Assembly (NCBI GenBank): GCA_025462735.1
Contig: JAOAPC010000002.1
Location: forward strand, 1-62,530
Direction: 5' to 3'
DNA length: 62,530 nt
Source of the DNA: Acidobacteriaceae bacterium
Lineage (GTDB): Bacteria > Acidobacteriota > Terriglobia > Terriglobales > Acidobacteriaceae
Part shown: positions 44,721 to 52,785 of the stretch, piece after piece
Position numbering within the stretch: the stretch's first letter is position 1
How the letters are laid out: every line of letters begins with the position of its first letter
The notes under the pieces: model-generated
Seen by the model: the letters and a program-made list of their open reading frames with translations, nothing else
Database searches by the model: none
Told to the model about the DNA's origin: nothing
Program-made: the position numbers and the translations under genes

Positions 44721-44896
44721 AAATTCATCTCCTGAGTGATCTGAAAGGGAAAATCTTCGGTTACTGACCTGGGGTTCGAAGACACACACGGTGCTCAGAA
44801 GGGATGATTCAGGTAAAGCCGCGGCGCGCGGTTCGCATCGCGTACATGATAACTCTCGGAGAAAGCGAATTGCCAGAGCAAGCGTGACCGATCGAG

Positions 44897-45496
44897 CTAA
44901 AGCTCTCGCCGACCTTCCATGGCTTTGAGCATCGTGATTTCGTCGGCATATTCGATATCGCTGCCAGCGGGGATGCCGGTGGCAATGCGCGTGACCTTCA
45001 ACCCGGCACGACGGAGTTGCCCGGAGAGATAAGTCGCGGTGGCCTCGCCTTCGACCGTGGGATTGGTCGCGAGAATGACTTCGTCCGCCTGCTCATCTTC
45101 CACGCGCTTCATCAGATTCGAAATTCTTAGTTGCTCAGGCCCAACACCGTGAATCGGCGAAATCGACCCGTGCAGGACGTGATAAACACCGTTGTAATGC
45201 CTCGTTTTTTCGACTGCTGCAATGTTCGTGGGTTCCTCGACAACGCAAATCAGGCGCTGGTTGCGCGTAGGACTGGAGCAGTAAACACACGGATCAACAT
45301 CGGTAATGTTGTTGCAAACCGAGCACAGGCGCAGGCTGGCTTTCACTTCGTGAATCGCGCCTGCCAACGCAGAGGCATCCTCTTCACTCGAGCGCAGGAT
45401 GTGAAATGCCAACCGCTGGGCAGACTTACTCCCAACGCCCGGAAGTTTCTTCAGCTCGTCAATGAGACGAGCCATAGGTTCAGCGAAACGAGACAT
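44897..45496 (-). CDS. recR: Recombination protein RecR
   Basis: I use ATG 45496, which opens the usual RecR N-terminus (ARLIDELKKLPGVGSKSAQ). The frame upstream runs into an AT-rich inverted repeat, not coding. 199 residues. A helix-hairpin-helix is followed by the zinc finger CSVCNNITDVDPCVYC and a Toprim domain (LICVVEEPTNIAAVEKT). RecR loads RecA with RecFO at gaps. It is the last gene of the dnaX-ybaB-recR operon. Confidence 0.94.
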   Translation of the reverse strand: MSRFAEPMARLIDELKKLPGVGSKSAQRLAFHILRSSEEDASALAGAIHEVKASLRLCSVCNNITDVDPCVYCSSPTRNQRLICVVEEPTNIAAVEKTRHYNGVYHVLHGSISPIHGVGPEQLRISNLMKRVEDEQADEVILATNPTVEGEATATYLSGQLRRAGLKVTRIATGIPAGSDIEYADEITMLKAMEGRREL

Positions 45497-45503
45497 AGAT
45501 GGA

Positions 45504-45589
45504 TTGAGTAATTTGGAAATTGAGTAATTTTGTAATTGATAAACCCGAGAGAGCGTCGATTGCAAATTACACGATTTCCAGATTACACA
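45504..45589. repeat. AT-rich imperfect inverted repeat between ybaB and recR
   Basis: The left arm 45504-45532 (TTGAGTAATTTGGAAATTGAG...) and the right arm 45563-45589 (...GATTTCCAGATTACAC) match as reverse complements over ~27 nt with few changes. There is a ~30-nt loop between. The left arm also contains ATTGAGTAATTT twice in tandem. It looks like a REP- or MITE-like insertion inside an operon. Confidence 0.65.
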
Positions 45590-45593
45590 GTCA

Positions 45594-45899
45594 CTACATT
45601 CCCGGTATCCCCATTCCTCCGAGCATTCCGCCCATCACCGATTGCATGCTGTCGTCCACTTTTTTGCCGGCGCCATTGATGGCGGCCGTGATTAGGTCCT
45701 GCAACATCTCGACGTCACCCGACTTAATCGCTTCGGGATCGATTTTTATGCTCAACACCTGCTTGCGGCCATCCATCTTTACCGTGACCGTTCCACCGCC
45801 TGCCGAGCCTTCTACCACCGTCTCCTGCATTTTCTTTTGCAGGACCTCGTATTGTTGCTTGGCCTGGGACATCAATTCCTGGAAATTGAATCCGCTCAT
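45594..45899 (-). CDS. ybaB: YbaB/EbfC family nucleoid-associated protein
   Basis: 101 residues. Marks are FQELMSQAKQQYEVLQKKMQ, then a conserved glycine-rich core VEGSAGGGTVTVKMDGRKQ and LQDLITAAINGAGKKV. It forms a DNA-binding dimer. It sits 6 nt after dnaX and upstream of recR, which is a very common gene order. Confidence 0.93.
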   Translation of the reverse strand: MSGFNFQELMSQAKQQYEVLQKKMQETVVEGSAGGGTVTVKMDGRKQVLSIKIDPEAIKSGDVEMLQDLITAAINGAGKKVDDSMQSVMGGMLGGMGIPGM

Positions 45900-45905
45900 G
45901 ATTGC

Positions 45906-47702
45906 CTACTTATTCTTTCGGTAGTCGATGACCGTTCTGATTTCCGCGCCGAACTTCTCTTTCATTCGTTGAACCACCGGCTCTTGTTCGGCACGGGCAC
46001 GGCTGCTTCCGTTGGCGAACGAAGGAGTGGATTTTCCCGGCATCATTACAGGATTTGCGCCTGGCACAATCTGCAACTTCATGGGACGTCCCATCGCTCC
46101 GCTGGCGCCGGCGATGATCAGTCGCTTCGCCTCGACGCTCACAGACATCTCAACCAGCGCCGCGGACGCTGCAATTGAAATAATCAACTGACTTCCCTCG
46201 ACCTTCCACTCTCCCGCATCGAGCATGGAGCAGAGAATGCTCTGATCGGCCTTCGCAAGCGCGTTCATTACTGCAAGACGAACCTGCTCGACGCCGCCGG
46301 GGTGCGGTCCAGTTTCTTTTTCCGGTGCCGGTTGCGCGGCCACGGCTGGTGCTGCTGATCCCATAACTATCGGCATCGTAACGGTCGCGGCAGTCGAAGG
46401 TCTAACCGTAGCTCCACTATTTTCGGCAGAAAACTCCGATCGTGGTGTTCCCTTACGCGCCGAATCAGCCGCGAATGGAGAGACGAAGGGCCGCGAAGGG
46501 ACTGGCGGTTCCGATTTCTTCGGCTCCGGCGCAAGTGTCAGTTTGCGTTCGGTGATAGCGCCTCGATTCGCTTCAACTCCACTAAGCAACTGTTCCAGCG
46601 GCAGCAGGCGTTGGGCATGTGCAAGTTTTAAGAGTCCCAGTTCCAGATGGAAACGCTGCTCCTGCCTGTAGCCAAGCTCAGAGTGAGTCCGCAGCATAAT
46701 TTGCAGATGTCGCGCCAGGTCCTCTTCGCTGAAGAGTTCGGCAACTCGGGCGACGCGAGCGCGCTCGTCCGACGAAATCTGGAGCAAGGAAGAGTCGGTG
46801 CCCGCAACTCTAGCTACGGTCGCATTGCGCAGAAACCGTACCAATTGCCGGGCGAAATGTACCGGATTCTGTCCATCGGCTAGCAAGCGGTCAACCGTCT
46901 GCAAAATATCTTGGCTCGAACTCCGCGCCACCGCCTGCATGATTTCTTCGAGAACTCCTGAAGGCGCGACTCCGATCAACTGCCGCACTGAATCTGCGGA
47001 CAACTTACCTTCGCTCGAAGCAATGGCCTGATCAAGAATGGAAAGCGCATCTCGCATCGACCCGTCACCGGCCTCGGCTAGGAGGGCCAGCGCGTCTTCA
47101 TCTGCCTGAATGTTCTCCCGGCCGCACAAGTCTCTAAGCTGCTCTACGATTTGCTCGAACTTCACTGCGCGAAAACTAAAATGCTGGCAGCGCGAACGGA
47201 TGGTCTGGGGAATGTCCTCCGGCTGAGTTGTAGCCAGCATGAAGACAACGTGGCTCGGCGGCTCTTCCAGGGTTTTGAGGAGTGCATTAAACGCCGCATC
47301 GGTGATCTGATGGGCCTCGTCGAGAATGTAAATTTTGAACCGGTCCCGGGCAGGCCGATAACGAGCTGCCTCACGCAGTTCGCGAATCTCGTCGATGCCG
47401 CGGTTGGTGGCAGCGTCAATTTCAATTACATCGACAGCATTGCCTGCGCGAATTTCGGTGCATGAGTCGCACACGCCGCATGGTTCCGATACTGGCTTAT
47501 CCGACGAACGGCAGTTCAGGGCCATCGCCAAAATGCGGGCGACAGTCGTTTTGCCGATCCCGCGATGCCCGCTGAAAATATAGCCGTGAGCGATCCGCTC
47601 CTGCTCGATGGCATTCTTCAGGGTGCGGGTGACGTGCTCCTGCCCGATGACCTCGGAAAACTTCTGCGGACGGTACTTTCTGGCAAGGACCTGGTAGCTC
47701 AT
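45906..47702 (-). CDS. dnaX: DNA polymerase III subunit gamma/tau
   Basis: 598 residues. The AAA+ clamp loader domain opens with YQVLARKYRPQKFSEVIGQ and includes Walker A GHRGIGKTTVAR. The zinc module is CRSSDKPVSEPCGVCDSC, Walker B is LDEAHQ, and domain III follows. A proline/alanine-rich linker (residues ~390-470) leads to the C-terminal tau-like part. It starts 145 nt from the divergent STAS gene. Confidence 0.95.
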   Translation of the reverse strand: MSYQVLARKYRPQKFSEVIGQEHVTRTLKNAIEQERIAHGYIFSGHRGIGKTTVARILAMALNCRSSDKPVSEPCGVCDSCTEIRAGNAVDVIEIDAATNRGIDEIRELREAARYRPARDRFKIYILDEAHQITDAAFNALLKTLEEPPSHVVFMLATTQPEDIPQTIRSRCQHFSFRAVKFEQIVEQLRDLCGRENIQADEDALALLAEAGDGSMRDALSILDQAIASSEGKLSADSVRQLIGVAPSGVLEEIMQAVARSSSQDILQTVDRLLADGQNPVHFARQLVRFLRNATVARVAGTDSSLLQISSDERARVARVAELFSEEDLARHLQIMLRTHSELGYRQEQRFHLELGLLKLAHAQRLLPLEQLLSGVEANRGAITERKLTLAPEPKKSEPPVPSRPFVSPFAADSARKGTPRSEFSAENSGATVRPSTAATVTMPIVMGSAAPAVAAQPAPEKETGPHPGGVEQVRLAVMNALAKADQSILCSMLDAGEWKVEGSQLIISIAASAALVEMSVSVEAKRLIIAGASGAMGRPMKLQIVPGANPVMMPGKSTPSFANGSSRARAEQEPVVQRMKEKFGAEIRTVIDYRKNK

Positions 47703-47847
47703 GGAAGGAGATCAACTGATTATACGTGATCTCAAAACGGCCATTGGTGATGGATTGTCGGCTCGCCGCGGGGCCATTTCCGCCATAAACTGCTTGCCTA
47801 TCGGCTGGTTTGGAGCTACCCTTCTTGTCTCAGAAGAGAGGCCTGCC

Positions 47848-48207
47848 ATGCAACTAAAGCTGAATACCCGCAAACTCGATGATGGAATCGTCGTGGTGGA
47901 TTGTTCCGGACGAATTGTGTTCGGCGAAGAGACTTCCGAACTGCGGGAGCGCGTGAAGGCGCTGATTTCGCAAGGCAGCCGGGTGGTGCTGAATCTCGGC
48001 GAAGTGACCTACATCGATAGCGGCGGGTTAGGGACGCTGGTGGCGCTTTACACCAGCGCGCGCAGTTCTGGAGGATCTATCAAACTGGCCCGCTTGACGC
48101 GCCGGGTCGGTGACCTGCTGCAAGTTACGAAACTGCTGACCGTGTTTGACGTGTATGACACGGAAGAAGAAGCCATTCAATCATTCCGCAAAGGTGTTGC
48201 GGCATAG
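47848..48207 (+). CDS. STAS-domain anti-sigma-factor antagonist-like protein
   Basis: The ATG at 47848 has AGAGAGG upstream; the longer frame to 47701 overlaps dnaX and is not used. 119 residues with the STAS core and phosphorylatable Ser in YIDSGGLGTL, in the SpoIIAA/RsbV style. It probably binds a serine kinase/anti-sigma factor and is controlled by phosphorylation; its partners are not in the window. The next gene's start overlaps its 3' end. Confidence 0.85.
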   Translation: MQLKLNTRKLDDGIVVVDCSGRIVFGEETSELRERVKALISQGSRVVLNLGEVTYIDSGGLGTLVALYTSARSSGGSIKLARLTRRVGDLLQVTKLLTVFDVYDTEEEAIQSFRKGVAA

Positions 48208-48562
48208 CGATTTGGCACGAAGCGCCCGTACGAAAACTCCTTCGCCGATTCACGCGAGCATTCGGGCAGCGATCAGGCAAATACCTCGCGGCAAAGTCTC
48301 GACTTATGGCGCGGTAGCACGCGCCGCAGGATTTCCTGGCTCGGCGCGCCAAGTGGCCCGCACCCTTCACTCCTCTTTTGGATTGCCGTGGCAGCGCGTT
48401 CTAGGCGCTGGCGGCGAAATCAAACTGCGCGGCGATTCAGCTATGGAACAGCGCTTCCGGCTGGAAGCTGAGGGGGTACGCTTTCGAGGGAAGAAGGTCG
48501 ACATGAAGGCGTACGAATTCCGGTTCGCTACGGCTAAGAGCAGACGAAAAACTCAGACGTGA
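48155..48562 (+). CDS. Alkyltransferase-like protein (ATL), DNA-damage recognition
   Basis: The start is uncertain: an ATG at 48155 within the STAS gene, or a GTG near 48194. The conserved part is complete: AAIRQIPRGKVSTYGAVARAAG, SARQVARTLHSS and PWQRVLGAGG. The active-site Cys of O6-alkylguanine transferases (PCHRV) is replaced by Trp (PWQRV), so it should bind but not repair alkylguanine and hand it to excision repair. It is probably co-expressed with the STAS gene. Confidence 0.85.
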   Translation: MTRKKKPFNHSAKVLRHSDLARSARTKTPSPIHASIRAAIRQIPRGKVSTYGAVARAAGFPGSARQVARTLHSSFGLPWQRVLGAGGEIKLRGDSAMEQRFRLEAEGVRFRGKKVDMKAYEFRFATAKSRRKTQT

Positions 48563-48566
48563 AGAA

Positions 48567-49115
48567 TCATCTCTGGCTGGCTTCTCCGGCCAGCACTCTG
48601 CGATTGAACTCTGCAGATTTATTCCGCGGCACGCTCAGCGTCTTCCAGCTATTTCCCTTGAGGTGCTTGGCCAAAAATACGATCTGTCCGCAGTGATAGG
48701 CGTAATGCGCGATCTGTCGGCTTATGGCCTGCATCACCGAATGCGGCTCGCCGCGGATGAAAACCTCGCGTTCAAGGTCCTTGTTGGATAAGGGTTCCAG
48801 CGCCTGAAAGATTCTCTCCCAGCCATCGTTCCAGATTTGCATTAAGTCTCCGCGAGTTGACGGCGGCGCGACGAACTCAGTGTCGCGGTTGCGGTCCGGT
48901 TTCTCTCCGTCGGAACTCAGGAAGTCCGTCCATCGCGAGCGCATGTTGCCCGCCATGTGCTTCACAATGATGGCGATCGAATTCATCTCTTCGTGGAGCG
49001 CGGTGAACAATTGCTCGTCCGACACCTGCTCCATCGCACCCTCGGCAAGCTTCTTGTAGTAGCGAAACAGCGACAGAGAATCTTCGATGTATGCAGTGCT
49101 GAACTTGTGTGCCAT
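48567..49115 (-). CDS. DinB-superfamily protein (DUF1572-like)
   Basis: 182 residues. GAGGTTGATAC precedes ATG 49115. It is a four-helix DinB-like bundle with metal-type His residues: SIAIIVKHMAGNMRSRW, then SRQIAHYAYHCGQIVFLAKHL. Family members are Zn/Ni-binding proteins, often thiol-linked transferases, with unclear substrates. The next gene downstream of its start, AhpD-like, lies 17 nt away on the same strand. Confidence 0.8.
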   Translation of the reverse strand: MAHKFSTAYIEDSLSLFRYYKKLAEGAMEQVSDEQLFTALHEEMNSIAIIVKHMAGNMRSRWTDFLSSDGEKPDRNRDTEFVAPPSTRGDLMQIWNDGWERIFQALEPLSNKDLEREVFIRGEPHSVMQAISRQIAHYAYHCGQIVFLAKHLKGNSWKTLSVPRNKSAEFNRRVLAGEASQR

Positions 49116-49132
49116 GTATCAACCTCGAATAC

Positions 49133-49528
49133 CTACACCTTGAATTGCTGGTCAACTTCAATCTGATAGCCCGCAGATAGACTATTGGTCTCGTTCGCCA
49201 TGCCGACCACGGCCATCAACTCGCGAAACATATCATCCGTCATGCCCTTTTTCCGTGCCGAGGCAGTGTGCGATGCAATGCAGTATCCGCACTGGTTGCT
49301 GACGCTCACGGCGACGTAGACGAGTTCCTTGGTTAATGGGTCCAGCGCGCCCGGCGCCATGATCTGCTTAATGTCTTGCCAGGTTCGCTTGAGCGTGACT
49401 GGATCGTTAGCGAGCGCCTTCCAGAAATTATTGATCCAGTCGGTCTTGCGTGTCGCCATGATGTCGTCATAGACGGCACGGACTTCGGGGCTCGCCTCTT
49501 TGTATTCGATTAGGCCGAGGGTGGCCAT
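49133..49528 (-). CDS. Carboxymuconolactone decarboxylase / AhpD-like protein
   Basis: 131 residues. GGAGACATGA precedes the start. The catalytic CxxC-x-x-H is visible: VSNQCGYCIASHTASARKKG. AhpD-like proteins reduce peroxiredoxins, and CMD enzymes act in aromatic degradation; this cannot be told apart here. It is followed 17 nt later by the DinB-like gene, so they form a short operon. Confidence 0.85.
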   Translation of the reverse strand: MATLGLIEYKEASPEVRAVYDDIMATRKTDWINNFWKALANDPVTLKRTWQDIKQIMAPGALDPLTKELVYVAVSVSNQCGYCIASHTASARKKGMTDDMFRELMAVVGMANETNSLSAGYQIEVDQQFKV

Positions 49529-49596
49529 TCATGTCTCCGATCTTCCAAGCTCAATTCCTGCTCCAAATCTCTTGTGCTCTCTGACCCGTTCGGAGG

Positions 49597-49899
49597 CTAT
49601 TTATAAAGCCAAGAAAGGAATACCGAGATTCCAACCCCAGCGCCTACTATGCTACTAACCAACCACACCAGGAGGTCTCCCCTCGAACGCTCCTCTTCAT
49701 TCTTCATGAGCCCCGCACCCGAGTTTTGGTCCTTCGCCCCTTTGATCCCGATATATAAAAAGCAGGCTGCACCGAAAAGACCGATAACGGCAACCACGCC
49801 ATCTGAACATGCTCGCACGGTGGAGTGAGCCGCATGAACATAAGCTTGTCGGCCACTTTCCGCAGCGAGAAGAAGCATGATTAGGCCAGGGAGTACCAT
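49597..49899 (-). CDS. Small membrane protein downstream of the Ycf46-type ATPase
   Basis: I use ATG 49899; the longer frame overlaps the ATPase end. 100 residues with two hydrophobic helices near residues 38-58 (VVAVIGLFGAACFLYIGI) and 80-98 (LVWLVSSIVGAGVGISVFLS), a charged stretch between them and a short cytoplasmic-like tail. It lies 26 nt downstream of the ATPase on the same strand, so it is probably co-transcribed. No family is recognised. Confidence 0.5.
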   Translation of the reverse strand: MVLPGLIMLLLAAESGRQAYVHAAHSTVRACSDGVVAVIGLFGAACFLYIGIKGAKDQNSGAGLMKNEEERSRGDLLVWLVSSIVGAGVGISVFLSWLYK

Positions 49900-49925
49900 T
49901 ATTGGCTTTTCATCTTCGTCTAAGT

Positions 49926-51518
49926 CTAAGCTGACTCGCCCATCGTGCTCTGCGCCGACGCGGGGACAGCCCGCGTTTTCGCCCATGCCCGTTGTGCCTC
50001 GATCTCTTCTGCCCGTGTAATTGAAAGCGGAACGGTTTTTGTGAGCACGTCGAGCAACATCTCCGTGGTCAGTTCTCGTTTCCCGCTGTAGGCAGCGAAG
50101 AGCGCACTCTGGACTGCTGCGCCAATTTCGGCGCCGGAAAATCCACGCGTTTCGTTCGCAAGGCGGTCCAAGTCAAAGTTCGCAGCATCGTGTTTGTGCC
50201 GGTTCAATTGGAGCGTGAATATCTGCTTGCGCTCGGACTGGTTCGGTAAATCGACGAAGAACAATTCGTCAAACCGGCCTTTCCGAATCAGTTCGGGAGG
50301 AAGAGCCGTCACATTATTGCAGGTTGCAGCCACAAATACCGGCGCTTTCCGCTCCTGCATCCACGAGAGAAACGATCCGAGGATGCGAGAAGAAACGCCG
50401 GCGTCAACGGAGGCAGAATCGGGCCCGCTTCCAGCAAAAACCTTTTCCAGTTCATCGATCCATAAGACGCAAGGCGCCAAGGCCTCTGTGACACGAAAGA
50501 CCTTCTGGATATGCTTCTCGGTCTCGCCGATGTACTTATCAAATATTGCTGCGCTGTCGAATTTAACCAACGGGATCTTCCATTCGCCGGCAATCGCCCG
50601 CGCACAAAGCGACTTGCCACAGCCCTGCACTCCCATAATAATGACGCCGCGCGCCGACTCGATACCAAATTGCCTCGCCGACTCTTCCCACGATCCGCTA
50701 CGTTGCGCTAGCCACTGCTTCAAGTTTTCGAGCCCGCCAACCCCTGCCATATTCTCTGAAGCATCTACAAACTCGAGGGAGCCTGAATGCCGCAGCAAGT
50801 CTTCCTTTGCTCGGAGCACGTCAGTGACGGTTTCCTGCGTTAGGCCGTAGCGTGACATGATTGAATGCGATATCGCGCGATCAGCCTCCTCCTCGGTTAA
50901 ACCACGCAAATTCTCGGCCACCGCATCCAAGCCGGCCGCGTCCAAGGTTCGGCGAAGGCTGTGGGTCTGCGTCAGGCGCGTAAAAACCTCATCAATAAGC
51001 TGACGTAGTCGCTCTTTGTCTGGCAGCGGTAGCTCCAGGAACTCTACTAAATTCGACAGTTCGGGCGGAACTTCAACAGCGGGCGCGGTAATCACGATCG
51101 TCCGGCGGTTCGTCGAAAACTTCTGCCCCACATCGCGCAGCTTCCTCACGACCACCGGATCTGCCAGATGGCGATGGAAGTCCTTCAAGATGAAGACCGC
51201 TTCGGTGGAAATTGCCTCGAGATTACTCAGCGCTTGCGCAGGATCACGGCTGTTATAGATTGCTTGCGCGCCCTGGTCTGCCGCGGAGTCCGCTGCCGAG
51301 CCATGTGGTCTCGCCGGAAACCGGGGTTCATGCATGACCGCTTCGGTTCCGCAACGAACCAGACCAGTCGCGATCGTCCACTCAAAGACCGCAAGGTTCA
51401 GCGGCGAAGCGGCTGCACGAATCAGTCGGACAGCGCGCATCTCCTCCACCGTCTCCATGATTATGATGGGCGCTGAAGAATCCAGTAATTGTTTTAATCG
51501 CTCGAGGACATCAGGCAT
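49926..51518 (-). CDS. Ycf46-type AAA+ ATPase
   Basis: About 530 residues from ATG 51518; ATG 51533 is an alternative. The N-terminal half (~240 residues) is a Ycf46-like domain (NLAVFEWTIATGLV, then FILKDFHRHLADPVVVRKLRD). An AAA+ module then contains Walker A GVQGCGKSLCARAIAG, Walker B VLWIDELEKVF, sensor CNN and the Arg-finger region RKGRFDELFFVDLP. Such ATPases are uncharacterised remodellers, found in bacteria and plastids. The small membrane protein follows 26 nt later. Confidence 0.88.
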   Translation of the reverse strand: MPDVLERLKQLLDSSAPIIIMETVEEMRAVRLIRAAASPLNLAVFEWTIATGLVRCGTEAVMHEPRFPARPHGSAADSAADQGAQAIYNSRDPAQALSNLEAISTEAVFILKDFHRHLADPVVVRKLRDVGQKFSTNRRTIVITAPAVEVPPELSNLVEFLELPLPDKERLRQLIDEVFTRLTQTHSLRRTLDAAGLDAVAENLRGLTEEEADRAISHSIMSRYGLTQETVTDVLRAKEDLLRHSGSLEFVDASENMAGVGGLENLKQWLAQRSGSWEESARQFGIESARGVIIMGVQGCGKSLCARAIAGEWKIPLVKFDSAAIFDKYIGETEKHIQKVFRVTEALAPCVLWIDELEKVFAGSGPDSASVDAGVSSRILGSFLSWMQERKAPVFVAATCNNVTALPPELIRKGRFDELFFVDLPNQSERKQIFTLQLNRHKHDAANFDLDRLANETRGFSGAEIGAAVQSALFAAYSGKRELTTEMLLDVLTKTVPLSITRAEEIEAQRAWAKTRAVPASAQSTMGESA

Positions 51519-51584
51519 ATTTCGGCAGGCCAAACTTGGGCAGAGTGCGAAACTGGCTCAGAGTACCACAGCTTAGATCAGGCT

Positions 51585-52694
51585 TTAAGTTATCCAGCCG
51601 CCGCCCACGACGATATCGTCATCGTAGAAAACCGCCGCCTGGCCGGGCGTAACCGCGCGCTGCGGCTCGTCGAACATAACGACAATTTCATCAGCGCCAG
51701 TCTTTTCGATCGTTGCCGCGGCGGGCTCGTGACGATGCCGAATCTTCACGCTGACCCGCGTGGGTTCCCGCAATTCATCTGTTGAGATGAGATTGGTTCG
51801 CCGCGTCAGTAGAGTGCGCGAGTAGAGATTCTCCTGCTCACCGACAACCACTTGGTGCTTATCGCCCTTAATCTGCAAGACATACAACGGCGAGCCGGTC
51901 GCAACCCCAAGTCCCTTGCGCTGTCCCACCGTGAAGTTGTGAATCCCGCCGTGCTCGCCGATTACTCGGCCATCTGTAGTGACCAGTTCTCCGGCAGTAT
52001 CCGGAAGCGAGTCGCCTTGCTCGGAAAGGTAAGCATCCAGAAACTTCTTGTAATCGCCGCCTGGAACGAAACAAATCTCCTGCGAGTCGGGCTTCTCGGC
52101 CAACGCCAAGCCGTACCTGCGGGCAAGCGCGCGTACTTCGGGCTTGGTCATTCCACCAAGCGGAAACAAAGTTCGGCTAAGCTGCTCCTGCGTGAGGCCG
52201 AATAGAAAGTACGTCTGGTCCTTGGAACGGTCTGTAGGACGCTTCAGCAGCCACCGATCTCTGCTCTCATCGAACTCGACGCGCGCGTAATGCCCTGTCG
52301 CAACTGCATCGGCGCCAATTTGCTGCGCGATTGCGATCAACTGATCGAACTTCAAATGGTTGTTGCAAAGGCTGCACGGAATCGGCGTGCGGCCGGACAA
52401 ATACTCCTGCACAAACGGACGGACCACATCGCGCTCGAAGCGGTCTTCATGATTCACCACGTAATAAGGAATGCCGATGGTCTCGGCGACGCGGCGTGCA
52501 TCGTAGACGTCATCCAGTGAGCAACAGCGCCCCTGGACGGACTCTGGCATACCCTCGCGTCCGGCAAGGCGCCGCTGGTTCCAAAGCTGCATAGTCAAAC
52601 CGATGACGTTCGAGCCCTCGGCGCGGAGCATGGCCGCAACGGTCGAGGAGTCAACTCCTCCCGACATGGCAACGGCGATGGTGTTTGAGTTCAT
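51585..52694 (-). CDS. mnmA: tRNA-specific 2-thiouridylase MnmA
   Basis: The ATG at 52694 opens the ATP pyrophosphatase signature AVAMSGGVDSSTVAAML (SGGVDSS). 369 residues. The two catalytic Cys are in PIPCSLCNNHLKFDQL and SQEICFVPGGDYK. It thiolates U34 of tRNA Lys/Glu/Gln, with sulfur delivered by a cysteine desulfurase; nifS is 91 nt upstream on the same strand, so they form one unit. Confidence 0.95.
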   Translation of the reverse strand: MNSNTIAVAMSGGVDSSTVAAMLRAEGSNVIGLTMQLWNQRRLAGREGMPESVQGRCCSLDDVYDARRVAETIGIPYYVVNHEDRFERDVVRPFVQEYLSGRTPIPCSLCNNHLKFDQLIAIAQQIGADAVATGHYARVEFDESRDRWLLKRPTDRSKDQTYFLFGLTQEQLSRTLFPLGGMTKPEVRALARRYGLALAEKPDSQEICFVPGGDYKKFLDAYLSEQGDSLPDTAGELVTTDGRVIGEHGGIHNFTVGQRKGLGVATGSPLYVLQIKGDKHQVVVGEQENLYSRTLLTRRTNLISTDELREPTRVSVKIRHRHEPAAATIEKTGADEIVVMFDEPQRAVTPGQAAVFYDDDIVVGGGWIT

Positions 52695-52708
52695 CGTTCG
52701 GGGATCAA

Positions 52709-52730
52709 CAACGGGCGAGGACGCCCGTTG
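52709..52730. repeat. Perfect 9-bp palindrome between nifS and mnmA
   Basis: CAACGGGCG-AGGA-CGCCCGTTG, 15 nt ahead of the mnmA start. It has no T-run on either side. It could be a REP-type unit or a structure reducing downstream translation. A related palindrome with the same GGGCG...CGCCC core occurs at 58676-58695. Confidence 0.6.
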
Positions 52731-52785
52731 CTCCACAATCCAATTGTACCTAGGACGACGTGGGCAAACGTGTGAATGTCAGAGG

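Noticed and set aside
48155-48562. O6-methylguanine-DNA methyltransferase
   Set aside because: The catalytic Cys is replaced by Trp (PWQRV), so suicide alkyl transfer is not possible.
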